Positions 1 through 10,815 of a stretch of 64,000 nucleotides of DNA are shown one piece after another. This DNA is from Vigna angularis (taxonomy: Eukaryota > Streptophyta > Magnoliopsida > Fabales > Fabaceae), in assembly GCF_016808095.1 (NCBI RefSeq), contig NC_068980.1:13209388-13273387 (forward strand), written 5' to 3'. The stretch's first letter is position 1, and each line of letters begins with the position of its first letter. Position numbers and translations under genes: made by a program. The notes under the pieces are model-generated. The model was not told the origin of the DNA, searched no databases, and saw only the letters and a program-made list of their open reading frames with translations.

Positions 1-188
1 TTAACTTTTACTATTCACTATATTTTATTTCACCTAATTTTTCCACAAACTTTTTATATTATTTCTTTCACTTATTTTCCACATTAACTTTTTCTATTCA
101 TCTTTTTTTTATTATATTTTATTTCATCTAAATTTTCCACCAACTTATTATATTATTTTTATTCATCAACTTTCTTCATCCTTAACTC

Positions 189-196
189 TATAAATA
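189..196 (+). promoter_or_regulatory. LTR TATA box
   Basis: TATAAATA, followed about 15-40 bases later by a CT/CA-rich stretch that could be the start of R. The same motif is at 11830-11837 in the other LTR. It is the only clear TATAAATA in the LTR, so it is the likely retroelement promoter. Start site is inferred. Confidence 0.55.
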
Positions 197-637
197 CCTA
201 CATTCTCTTCACTTCACACACACAAAATAATTACATAATATCCATCTCTTCTCTCTCAAAATCTCTTCATTCCATCCCAAAACTCTACTTCATTTTTCTC
301 TCACATTTTACTATTTCCTAATCTCTCTATACATAGTAAATCCCATCCCACATTTCTACTATAAAGTCATCTTCTTCATCTTCCATCTATCTTTCTCACA
401 ACTTATTACAAGTAAGGTTTTATTTCATCACACAAATCTTCAACAAGGTACACATTTTCTCTTCATTCTATTTATATATGCATTTTGATCATTTTTTTTA
501 GTTTACAAATTTATCTTGTTTTCTATCACAATTTTTCTTTATGCTTTTCACATTTTTGTGTCATATATATTTCAACTCATCTATCCTTCTTAATAAAAAA
601 TATGAAACTTTAAAAAACATGTAATAATATAAATATC

Positions 638-830
638 GGTATGAATACTCGTGCGATCGTACGCATCAGCCTAGTATTCATTACCCAAAATATAAAATAA
701 ACAAAAAAAGCCGTATGAGTACTCGTGCGATCGTACGCATCAGCCTAGTGCTCATTACGCAAAAAAAAAATAAGGAAAAAGCCGTGTGAGTGCTCGTGCG
801 ATCGTACGCATCAGCCTAGTGCTCATTACG
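638..830 (+). other. Three tandem RNA hairpins in the LTR (R/U5)
   Basis: Three units at 638-685, 712-759 and 783-830 share the core gtgcgatcgtacgcatcagc. Each is flanked by complementary arms: tgaatact/agtattca, tgagtact/agtgctca, tgagtgct/agtgctca. Outer arms ggta/tacc, cgta/tacg and cgtg/tacg pair after one bulged t. Base changes between units keep pairing through compensatory or G-T changes. A duplicate set lies at 12279-12471. Lying downstream of the TATA box, they should be in the transcript leader. Confidence 0.7.
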
Positions 831-933
831 CAAAAAAATCTAAATATTACGTCAAAAAATACCAAAAAATATAAAATCTTAAAAAACCAAAAAATCAACA
901 CTTTCAAACAACAAACAATTTTTCTCGCCAGAA

Positions 934-1135
934 CTACGTGATCCTTGATTCTCCATCAAAAGTGGAGATACGTAGGAGCAAGGCCAGTCCTTGTCAGGTT
1001 CACTCTCCCAAAAATTCAAATTTATCCATAATCAAAATTCTCAAATTCTCAAACAATTCCTTAAACAAACTTTTCAAACAATTTCCAAAATGAACTACGG
1101 AACCCTGATTTCTCATTCTGAATGGGAATACGTAG
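934..1135 (+). other. Two related LTR hairpins (ctacg...cgtag)
   Basis: Hairpin 934-975 pairs ctacgt with acgtag and, inside, ctcca with tggag. Hairpin 1095-1135 pairs ctacg with cgtag and ctcatt with aatggg (G-T allowed). Both are followed by the same stretch ggagcaagg plus a tccttgtc complement. The inner stems differ in sequence but both pair. Copies are in the 3' LTR at 12575-12776. Confidence 0.55.
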
Positions 1136-1478
1136 GAGCAAGGTCAATCCTTGTCGGGCTCAAAAAAATAAAAAATATTGTTTGTTTCTTTCGAGTTTTA
1201 TTTTAAGGGAAAGTTAAACATTTTGAAAACCACATCATATTCGCATATTTAATTAAAGGTACTGCCTTAAGGCAGGCGTTGTAGGGTGCTAATACCTTCC
1301 CTACACGTAACCGACTCCCGAACCAAGAATCTGGTTCTAATAGACCATGCTTTATCATTTTATGGTTTTTCCGTAGTTTTCCAGAATAAACTATGGTGGC
1401 GACTCCAAATCTTTTTCATCTAAATATATATTCTCTTTTTAAGGATCGTCGTCCCGTCGTGATTCCGGTTGCGACAGA

Positions 1479-1497
1479 TGGCGACTCCACTGGGGAC
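1479..1497 (+). promoter_or_regulatory. Primer-binding site
   Basis: tggcgactccactggggac begins two bases after the 5' LTR. Its reverse complement ends in CCA as a tRNA 3' end must. It is not the initiator-Met type. I recall tRNA-Arg-type PBSs of this form in Ogre-like elements, but did not check the donor tRNA. Confidence 0.75.
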
Positions 1498-2868
1498 GTG
1501 AGAGAGAGTCAGGCCATTTAATTAGATGTGCGAATTTAATGTGGTTTTTCTTTGTGTTCTTCTTCCCTTTTTTCTTTATCTTTGTTTGATATTTGGCATA
1601 ATTGTATGTGTGTTTGTTTTGATTACATTAAACCCTAGGATAGAAAACATGTTATATCTGCCTGGGAATTTTCTGGTTGTTTTGCAGGTGAGGGTTTGGG
1701 GTGTACAATTGCATTCTCCCTTCACACACACACTTTGTGCATATCATGAGTGAGGCCCTATACCCGGGTCTGAGCGCAACTTAGAAATAGAGGGGTTGTG
1801 TAGCGGTGTCACTCTGGGATGTACTTCCTGTTTGGCTATCGTGAGAACTCCAGCTAGAGTCTGTTCTTTTCATTTGTGTCTCCACATCTAGTTGATTACT
1901 CTGACTGTTGTGGAGAAACACTGAAAAGAGCCATAGCTCTGGTGGCCTGATTTAAGCATTAGGAAGCTATCCTTGTGAGTGCATATATTTGGCCTTAGAA
2001 CTTTTGTCATTCAACCTTTGATAAGGCACAAAAGGGAGAAATGTGTATTCCTGTAACCCTCATGTTTGCTTAATAAAAATCACGCACCTTGTATATATCA
2101 TTATGTCTCTTTATACATTTTTTTCTTTATGCTTTTTCCTTCTTTCTTAGCTCATTTTTTATAGTCTTGTCACATTTTGTGGATTCTAGTCGAGAAATTA
2201 TAAATGTGTGATTAAATCCTTATGGTAAAAATGGAAATTAACATGGAATTTGAGTCAAGGGGTATAAGAATTTGGTGATTTTGTCAGAGGGGAAGAATTT
2301 GGGAAAATATTAAATGCACGTCTTGAGGCCAAAGCTCTATACAACTAAATCGGGCAATATACCCATGTCCCGTCCTGGCTGAAGTTTATGGGACCCTTAA
2401 TCGTTGTTACGAACTTAAAGGGGGAAAGATGTTATGTTGTCTACCAGTGTTGTATTTGTGGTTCATTTCCCGTGAGACTGGAGACGCCTTAAATTCCCTG
2501 TACCCCATGGACGAGTTATTGCAGTATATAATCGATTACAAGGACACTGTAAACGATTACCCGAGAGAAAATTGGATTTTGTACAGAAAGTCCATCACAG
2601 GTACTCAGTCAGGTGAACAGGGGTCACCATTGGAAAAAGAAGTGACTTTTAGGAACTTTTGCACTTGTCTTAGGCTGTTCGTTGTGAACCACATGTGAAA
2701 AGAGTAAATGAATGGGCGTAACTTTGTGCAAGTTTAAACGAAGAACAAGTTAAATGATATGTCCCTTGGCAGCATAGATCGTAAATTATATATCATTGCG
2801 GGAGCTAAAAATGAACTTGGAAGAGTCTCCAACAAACTATAGAGATGAACCAACCACAAGGCACGCAG
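1498..2868. other. Retroelement leader, no recognisable gene
   Basis: T-rich, then a mixed-composition stretch after the PBS. The longest open frame (2429-2698, 89 aa) has no motif I recognise. Gag would normally start here; none is visible. Confidence 0.6.
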
Positions 2869-2894
2869 AAACGCTCGTCACAAAGTGACGCCAA

Positions 2895-3076
2895 GTGAAC
2901 GTTCGTCCCGCTCTCTGAAGAAGACGCTCATCCAGATGATGTGAGAAGAGGACGTTCGTCCAACACGCTTAGAGAGGACGATCGTCCAGGCAGAAGAGGA
3001 CGCTCGTTTTGAAGAAGACGCTCGGCCAGATGATGTGAGAAGAGGACGCTCGTCCCGATTTCAGTGGACGCTCGTT
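2895..3076. repeat. GGACGCTCGTCC-type degenerate repeats
   Basis: At least seven variants of ggacgctcgtcc occur here (for example gttcgtcc, gatcgtcc, gctcgtcc). A longer unit containing ccagatgatgtgagaagagg is repeated at about 2932-2965 and 3027-3056. The same core in reverse orientation forms the array at 59265-59785 in the MULE. Confidence 0.6.
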
Positions 3077-4052
3077 GAAGATGATGGTGAGTCTGCATTG
3101 CCACTCTCCGACCCGCCTAAGGGGACTGAAACGTTCCTCAATTACTGTGAGAAACTGATCAGACAAATGAAGAATGTGATGACTAAAACCTGCGATGGTT
3201 GACCAAGAATTCCTATGTCTCGCATTTTGGGGATTTCTGAATGATGAATCGCCTTATTGACTCTGTTTCATGTTAATTTCCAAATTATACCGGGGCAATA
3301 TTCTCACAGCTTTATAATTTTTGACTAGAGATTTTGAACTGCGTTGTCTGTTCTTTTAATTTTTTTTTATTATTTAATTTTTTTCACAAAAATAAAAAAA
3401 TAAAAAAAATAAAAACGAAAAATTGGAAAAATCTTGAGTCACTTGGCTTTATTGCAAATTGCCAAACTCCTGTTTTTCGAAAATAGCAAAATTGATAATA
3501 AAAAAAAAAACAAAGTTGCAGTGTTAGATTTGCCCAAATTTTATTGTTTTCTTGCGAGACGTGTTTTCCACCCATACAGTTATTTCAGCATGTATTGCAG
3601 CGTGTTTTCCATTAGAGGCTTGTCTCGAGCCAGTTTCTTTCGTTGTTTCATACACGTATTTCATTGAAATTTTGCTTATCCCTTTTACTTCAGATCTCAT
3701 GTTTTTATTCGAATTCAATTTTTCCTTATTTTCTTTATACCGATAATTGATGGAAAATCTTGTTTTGACCAAATAAAAGGAAAGCATAAAAATCCAATTT
3801 ATTTCATCATAAGAGCAGGAAATTACAGTAAGGTCGGAGATTCACTCATACGATCTTAACATTTGATAAATAAAATAAAAATGCAAAAAAAAGAGAAAAA
3901 GCAGATATAACAAAAAAGGTACAAGGTTACAAATTCAAATAAAAAAAAGGCAAATAAGGCAAATCAAGAAAAACAAATAAAGGATGTTCAGAGTGCGATC
4001 AATGCTGATCGTTAATGTTACAGACCATTAAAATAAAAAAAAATAAAAAAAT
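3077..4052. other. Non-coding retroelement DNA
   Basis: AT-rich, with A- and T-runs. Short overlapping open frames on both strands around 3380-3790 show no domain or codon pattern. On the minus strand this is downstream of the WOX-like gene and could be its 3' UTR. Confidence 0.5.
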
Positions 4053-4596
4053 TCAGCGAAAGAATTCCCGAGCTGGTTGTGGTGGTCTAAGGGAGAGCTC
4101 CGTCGAAGGAGCTCTGGTTCGGAAGGTGAGAAGCATGGGTGGAGCGATTTGTCGTTCGTCTCTGTCGTCGTCGATGATGATCGGAACGGGGAACAGGTCC
4201 AGCAGCCTCGGCGCCCTCATAATTACCCAATCGTACTCTTTCGCCAAAAAAAAAAAAACTTTGTGTCAATAATAGAGACGGAAGAGTAAAATTCAAAAAA
4301 TAGAGGTGATCAGGTTTCTTACCATACATGTATAGCGGTAGTTGTGAAAAGTGAGTGCCAGTGGGGTCTATCTCCGCTTGCCAGCGCCTGACCCGATTGC
4401 CATGGTTGTTGAACCAGCAGTGCACGTTATATTCGCTGGCATCTCCGAAAGCCCTTAGTCGAGACGTAATCTCGACGACTTGGGCTCTGCTGGGATGTGT
4501 GACCCCGTAATTATAGATGTTGGTCATCATCTTGATCTGATCGTCAGTAGGACGCCACCGCGGACTGGTGTATCTCTCTATTTCCATCTCACTCAT
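4053..4596 (-). CDS. WUSCHEL-related homeobox (WOX) gene, antisense inside the retrotransposon
   Basis: Predicted homeodomain transcription factor, 152 aa in two exons (4596-4323 and 4237-4053) around an 85-nt intron with GTAAGA donor, T-rich tract and CGAAAG acceptor. Residues 12-73 form a WOX-type homeodomain starting PRWRPTDDQIK. Helix 3 keeps W61, F62, N64, R68 and R70 but has N at the usual Q position (WFNNH) and lacks the usual basic residue after H65. Splicing brings residues 103-109, LLDLFPV, into frame; this matches the WUS-box (consensus TLxLFP). TELSLRP at 137-143 resembles the C-terminal EAR motif. Family knowledge: these motifs recruit TOPLESS co-repressors in stem-cell control. 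The region is GC-richer than the surrounding retroelement. Function and expression are unproven; it may be a captured gene still open or a recent pseudogene. Confidence 0.8.
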
Positions 4597-5040
4597 ACTT
4601 CCTCTTGAAGTATTCTAAAGCGTAAAAATAAAAAAAAAATATAAAATAAAAAGAACAAAAACAAAACAAAACAAACCATAAATAACAAAAATATTATGTT
4701 CATAGTCTAATGTCTTCTTCCATTGTGTTTCTTTTAAGCTAATTTTGTTCTTTGTATTAGGTCTTTCGAGTCTTATTGTCCAATTTGTGATCTGTTTCAC
4801 GGTCCTCGCAAAGGGTCCTAAACGGATCTATGTCCATATTGTCCATGTCCAGTTCATACAAATAAAATCTTCTTGTCCATGTCCGGTTCATACAAATTCT
4901 CTTTTTAAGTTTTCTGTTTTTATGGGGTACGTGGCGTTGTTCTACCCGATTGTCTCTGTCATACCTTCAATCGAAGGGAGATTAACGTCTGGTTTCCAGC
5001 CGATATACCCCTTAGTTTAAGACAGTGTGTTCTTGTTTTT

Positions 5041-5475
5041 TTTTAAGTTAAGAAAGAAAAATAAAAGGTGAAGAGGAAAGCGAATAAAAGCAAAAAAATA
5101 AAGAAGCGAGCATGAAATAAGGAAAAGAAAGCGAAAAGTAAAAAAAAAGTAAAGTGCATGAAAGTAAAGAGCGAGAAGAATAAAAGACAAAGTAATGAAA
5201 AGTGCGAGTAAAGAGGTGAAGATGTAAAATTAAAGCATAACGAAAAGAGAAAGCGGAAAAGAAAAACAGAAAGGGAAGAGGGGAAGGAAAGCAGGGAAAT
5301 CGAAAAGGGAACAAGAAAGAACAGCAAGAACAGAAAGCGTAAAGAAAAAAATAACAACAGAGAAAGGGAAGAGGGAAAGAAAGGCAGAGAAAGCGAAAAG
5401 GGGAAAGAAGAACAGAAAGCTGAAAGGGGAGGAAGAAAGGAAAAAGCATGAAGGAAAGAAAGAAGGAAAAAGGAC
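5041..5475. repeat. Purine-rich low-complexity tract
   Basis: Runs of aaag, gaaa and ggaaag on the plus strand. The long minus-strand frames here translate to Phe/Leu/Ser strings and are composition artefacts. Confidence 0.7.
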
Positions 5476-5479
5476 TTAC

Positions 5480-5720
5480 CCGGAAGAAGAAGGGCTTGCT
5501 TACAGAAGCTCGCCGGAAGACTCAGACGCCTTCGAAGGCACGCAGGTACAGAGCCTCTTCGTAGATTCCAGACGCTCAAGGAAGAGAGAGAAGAGAGAAA
5601 GGGAGAGCAAGAGAGAGAGTGGTCAGACTGAAATGTCGGCCTACGCGAAGGAGCGCTCGATTTGTAGCCAAATTTTCCACTGTAGCCACAGTTTCGGTCG
5701 TTGCCACCGTCTGATGCCAC
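5480..5720 (-). other. Possible 5' leader exon of the WOX-like gene
   Basis: On the minus strand a GC-richer stretch with CT repeats ends at a strong donor, CCGG|GTAAGTCC (5480/5479). A good acceptor, TACGCTTTAG, lies at 4616-4615, 18 bases upstream of the WOX start codon. Splicing would give a non-coding leader, since the joined frame stops at once. An open frame crosses this exon, but its extension below 5480 is low-complexity. Purely inferred. Confidence 0.3.
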
Positions 5721-5939
5721 AGTCCCGGTCTTTCTGAAAAAAAAAAATAAAAAAATTTTGAAAATCTGAAAACGGATAAGGGTTTTGTTGGGTCAATCCG
5801 GCCCAATACAAGACTTCTTAGGTGATCCGATTTCACCAAAAAAATAATAAAACAAAATATAAAAAATGTGATAAATAGAAAATTTTCAAAAATAATAAAT
5901 GGAGTGATGTAAAATTTGAAGTGTTCAAAATTGTTTTTC

Positions 5940-7300
5940 ATTTGCATGATAAAGGACATTTTTCAGGTTCATTGGGCCTCATTGTCATGATAACCTTCTT
6001 TGAACCCAATTCTTCTGAAATACAAATTTGAGTGAAGAATTATTTTGGCATATCTGTAATTTCACATCACACCATTTTGTTTGATTTTATTCCTTCTTCT
6101 TCTACATTCTGAATAAATCTAAAAAATATTGAAAAAAGGGAACAGTGCTCGAGCCCATTAGGCCCAATGGCCTTCGTGGTTTTCTCTCGAGTCTACTTCT
6201 TTTGAAAATATGTCAAAAATATTTTGTTTTCAAATTTTTGCTGTTAAAAGATGTATCATTCTGAGATTTGTCAAAAAAAAATTCAAGTTAGATTTCAATT
6301 TTTTCAGTGTAATAGTAGAAATAGTTATCGTCGAGCCCATCTGGGCCCATTTTCAGTGTAATGTTTTCCTTAGTTTTGTTTTCTCAAAAAATAAAACAAA
6401 ATAAAATAAAATAAAAAATATTTCCCTCATCATGTTTCATAATGTCAAACTTCTCTTTAAAACAAAAAAAATAAAAATATTTTCATTTCCTTGTGTCGCA
6501 CTCACATTTGGGTCCGTCCGGCCCGTTAAGCTGAGACTGCCTTGCATTTGGTTCGATTTTTCTTCAGGTCCAAGCTTGACCTAGTTTTTTTTTGTAGTCT
6601 TGTAAAATAAAAGTCAATCCAAAAATCTCAAAAAAGTATCAAAGTGCAGATTTTCAACAACGTCTTTAGAGTACAATCTTCCAAGTTGTCATTTTCTTTG
6701 AATTTGTAGTAAAAAAAATCTGAGTTTTTTAGCCCATTAGGCCCCTTGTCATATGTGGTTTCTCTTGAACCAGTGCATCTGAATTTCTGAAAAATAAAAA
6801 ATACATGTTTATGTAGATTTTGTGTTTTCAATTTATAATTTCCCTTTTCATTTGTGTGAACAGTGTGCAAAAAATGAAAATAAAGGAATTCAGACCCTTG
6901 TCTAAAGATTTTGTCATGATTGTAAAAGAATAGTGTTGGGCCCATTGAGTCTAGTAGTGTTGCAAAATTTTCTTTAGTTTAATCTTGTGAAATCCTCTCA
7001 TAACAAAAAAATGAAAAATTTTCTTTTAGCTTGTTCCATATACTATAAAAAAAATGTTTTCTTTGTCATCTTCTTGTGTCAAGTTCACACGGCTCAGGTC
7101 ATCTGATCCATTGGGTCAATGTGCCTGGTAAGTCCAACTACCTTCTATGTTACTTCTCCTTAGGTTCGATCCGATCTGGATTTTCCCGTGTCGGAAAGTA
7201 AAAAACAAAAAAAAATCGAATTAAAATAATTCTTTTGAAAATGTTCAAACTTTTTAGCCCAATTCAGCCCATTACATGCATATTTCTCCTTAAATCCTAT
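5940..7300. repeat. Degenerate GGCCCA-containing repeat region
   Basis: Short blocks such as gagcccattaggccc, gagcccatctgggccc, tagcccattaggcccc and gggcccattgag recur every few hundred bases, separated by AT-rich DNA with similar phrasing (tctcaaaaaat, gtcaaa). No coding. It looks like an old tandem array that has diverged. Confidence 0.45.
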
Positions 7301-7485
7301 TTCTAAAAGATAAAAACACTAAAAAAAAAATATTCAAATATGTTTAATGTTTTTCACATTGTGTAAATGAATAAAACAAAAAAAAAACATTTTTATTTTT
7401 CGAACGTTTTTTCTAAATCAAATTTTCTCATATCAATTTTTGCATTGCTCACCAAGTCTAGCTTCTGCACTGGTTCCTAAGCCCT

Positions 7486-7775
7486 TGTTTCCATTTTAGC
7501 TCTCAAATCCTGTTTCCCATACGAGCCTGTAAAGCCCAGTTCCCATGCTGACCCGCAAGGCCCAGATTCCACATTGGCTGAGAAATCCCAATTATAGCTC
7601 TCAAAACCTATTTCCCATACTGGCATGCAAAGCCCAGTTCCTATGCTGACCCGCAAGGCCCAGTTTCCATTGGCCAAGAAATCCCAATTTTTCCAATGGC
7701 TCACAAAGCCCATTTTCCACATCGGTCCGCAATGTCCAGTTGCTAGGCTGGTCCGCAAAGCCCAATTTTCAAAAC
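7486..7775. repeat. About 25-bp degenerate tandem repeat (aagcccagtt...)
   Basis: About eleven units of the form aa(g/t)cccagttcccatgctgacccgc, alternating with variants aatcccaatt and aagcccattttc. Open frames across it on both strands are repeat translations, not genes. Confidence 0.65.
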
Positions 7776-10207
7776 AACAAAAAACAAAAAAAAATCTGTT
7801 TTTCAACTAGTATCATCATTTTCATTTCATATTACTTTTCTTCATGCATAAAACCAAAAAAATACGCAAAAGTTGAGTCAATTATTTTCGATGCAAATCA
7901 TCCATTTTATGAGATTTCAAAAAAAAAAAAAAAGAGTGTAATGGATGTCATAATCTCCTGTAGTCAAATGATCAAATCACATTTCCTTAAGAAATATTTG
8001 TGTGTGCATTGCTTGAAAAGATCATCCTTCAGCCCTCGCTATACCAAGAGATGGGCCCAATCATGTCTTTGAGCCCAAATGATAAATACCAAGTTTTACA
8101 CTGGGGCAGATTTTCCTTTACCTCCACTGGCGTTCATTTGGGAGATTCCTGAATCCGTTAGGACAAAACAAAAACAAGGAAAAAATGAATAAAAAAAATG
8201 AATGACTCTTGTTTAGATCATTTAGCTTTGCCTCCTAATTAATCTTGTGAAAATAAAGCAATCAAAATTTGAAATGATGTGTGGCCATCTTTCTTCATCC
8301 AAAAAAAAAAAAAAAACAAAAATATATCCTTTGATACCAAATTTGAGCCAATAAGAAATATCTTTTCAAATTTTACCCAAACAAGGGTTACCATCACAGT
8401 AGAAGTCAACTCAAATTGCAAAGGAACACACTTAGTGATCAAATGAAGAGAATTCCTCAAAATTGAAGTGAAAACGGAAAGAATCACAAAGTGATGACAA
8501 ACAAAGAGTGAAATTTGCAAATTAGCAAAGAAAGTCAACAGTGTTGACGAATGACTGATACAAGGTGCAGATGGTAACTCTTGTTTCAAATAACCCACAA
8601 AAATTTATTTGAGCCTTTATATCATTTCTTTCAATACCCTTCAGCCCAAGCCACATTACAAGCCCAATAAAAGTCCACACAGATTGAATAATGGTTGCTT
8701 AAATTTTCATAAAGTTTAATTTTCGAGACAAGACAAAAATGACTAACAATGCAGTTGTAAAAAAAAAAATGATGATGAAAACAAATGTCCTCGGAAGAAG
8801 GGAACTCCCTATTGATCAAGATTATACAAAGGAAAATCAAGCCAATTGGGGCAATCTTTCAAGCCAATCATTTCCATATCCATCTCAAATCCATATCCCA
8901 TTCAAACTCTTCCCCCGATTCCCAAACTTGAGGCAACTTTATAAGTTTTCCATAACCTTTTCGCATGTTCTTCAAAACCAGGGAAACTATGTGAGTTTCA
9001 AAGTTCGTACCAAGACCGGGGTATCCCTTGTTGGGCCTCTCAGATTTGTCTGCACTGAAATTCATAAATCCACCCTCAAAATAGGGGCAGACACTTTGGA
9101 GCTTTGTCCATCTTATCATTTGTAAACCCAAAGTGGGGGCAACCTCTTTTTGAACCTCGCTTAATTGACTCATACCCAAAACTAGGGACAATTCTGTGAG
9201 TTTCATGTGTTTTGACCCATTCAAAATATTGGGCGTCTTTGTTAATCTTTCATCTGAATATTCAAAGCTCATACAAAGACTGGGGCATCCCTTGTTGGGC
9301 CTCACATGATCTTGGTTCGCCCTAAATTTCAAAAAAAATCTATCGCAACCAAAAATGGGGCAATTTGTAAATCTCACATGATATTCTCACTCCCTGATTC
9401 ATGACTTATTCCCTCGCAATTCCCAGATACATTTGTCCATACCTATCTTTTTACCATGCTCCAAACTGGAGTAGCTCCTGAGTAGTCTACTACCTTACAT
9501 TGGCATGTGTAACTGTTTTAAGGAGTAAGAGGCCCAAGTAGCCAACCCGGTACCTTCCAAATCCTTCCACATATTTGTCCCAACCCTTGACATCAAGCAT
9601 GTACACGCTAGTATTTCACCAAGAAATGTCCAGCACAAAAGCTTCATTTTGAACATTCGACTTCAAAATTTGACATCCTTTGCATAAAAGGAAAATGAAA
9701 GTCTAAATCGTCATAAATTTGATGATTTCAAAGAAAGCAAATTGACTCGAAAAAAAATATATCATAGTTTTCCATTACAAACAATCATATCATGTACATA
9801 TTTTCATCAACTTTGAATTTGCCTCCATGTATATTCATCAAATTTTCTTCCTTCAAAAAGACAAAAAAATGCATCAAAGTTTTCTTCTCCAAATTTCAAA
9901 ATTTACATCAATCATGTTTCTCTTTCACATCGAGGTTTCAGAATCCAAATACTTGTACAAAAATGCAACACTTTGTTTCTTAATTTCAACCTTATGCAAA
10001 TTTTGTTTCTCATTTAAAAAAAAATAGACACTCATTTCTATCTCAAGAAAAAAAATTCAAAATCATAAAAAAAATTTCTCAAAATTTCAACAAATTCCAA
10101 AATTTCAAATTCAAAACAACCAAACAATTTTACTTTCTGCTATTGGTATCTCGGCCCTCTGCAAGGCAATGGTCGAGCCCAACAATCAAATTCATTCACT
10201 TCTACAG
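7776..10207. other. Internal retroelement DNA with short degenerate repeats
   Basis: Non-coding. Around 8990-9370, segments such as caaag(t/c)tc(g/a)tac followed by a cc(c)ttgttgggcctc block occur twice, with several aaa(a/c)tggggca motifs that look like the purine tract before the LTR. The frame at 9377-8868 minus is this repeat translated. The rest is AT-rich with no signal. Confidence 0.5.
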
Positions 10208-10815
10208 GGTTACGATCACCCTCCACGAGGTTATGACACCTCATTCACTTCCATAGGGTTACGACACCCTCCACGAGGTTATGACACCTCATTCACTTCC
10301 ATAGGGTTACGACACCCTCCACGAGGTTACGACACCTCATTCACTTCCATAGGGTTACGACACCCTCCACGAGGTTACGACACCTCATTCACTTCCATAG
10401 GGTTACGACACCCTCCACGAGGTTACGACACCTCATTCACTTCCATAGGGTTACGACACCCTCCACGAGGTTACGACACCTCATTCACTTCCATAGGGTT
10501 ACGACACCCTCCACGAGGTTACGACACCTCATTCACTTCCATAGGGTTACGACACCCTCCACGAGGTTACGACACCTCATTCACTTCCATAGGGTTACGA
10601 CACCCTCCACGAGGTTACGACACCTCATTCACTTCCATAGGGTTACGACACCCTCCACGAGGTTATGACACCTCATTCACTTCCACAGGGTTACGACACC
10701 CTCCACGAGGTTATGACACCTCATTCACTTCCACAAGGTTACGACACCCTCCACGAGGTTTGCACACCTCATTCATTCATCCATATGGTTACGACACCCT
10801 CCACGAGGTTGTTAC
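10208..10815 (+). repeat. 48-bp tandem repeat array upstream of the 3' LTR
   Basis: About twelve to thirteen copies of a 48-bp unit containing gaggttacgacacctcattc and agggttacgacaccctcc. Each unit is itself two related halves (ggttacgacacc twice). Inner copies are nearly identical and edge copies are degenerate. 48 is divisible by 3, which creates a spurious 239-aa frame. Tandem repeats just before the 3' LTR are common in Tat/Ogre-like elements. Confidence 0.92.

Larger units (their letters stand above)
1..1476 (+). repeat. 5' LTR (3'-most 1476 bp of about 2122)
   Basis: Matches 11642-13117 almost base for base and ends GCGACA immediately before the PBS. The first roughly 646 bp lie outside the window. 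It holds the TATA box, the three-hairpin array and the paired ctacg/cgtag hairpins described separately. Confidence 0.9.

Noticed and set aside
991..1206. 71-aa frame present in both LTRs (also 12632-12847)
   Set aside because: Conserved only because the LTRs are recent duplicates; overlaps structured LTR hairpins and starts without ATG context.
5043..5720. 225-aa minus-strand Phe/Leu/Ser frame
   Set aside because: Translation of a purine-rich low-complexity tract. Only 5480-5720 may be transcribed, as a leader exon.
8868..9377. 169-aa minus-strand frame in the retroelement
   Set aside because: Internal duplication (RPNKG blocks) reflects a degenerate DNA repeat; no gag or other motif.
10208..10815. 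CRISPR-like regular repeats
   Set aside because: No unique spacers; continuous 48-bp tandem units in a eukaryotic retroelement.
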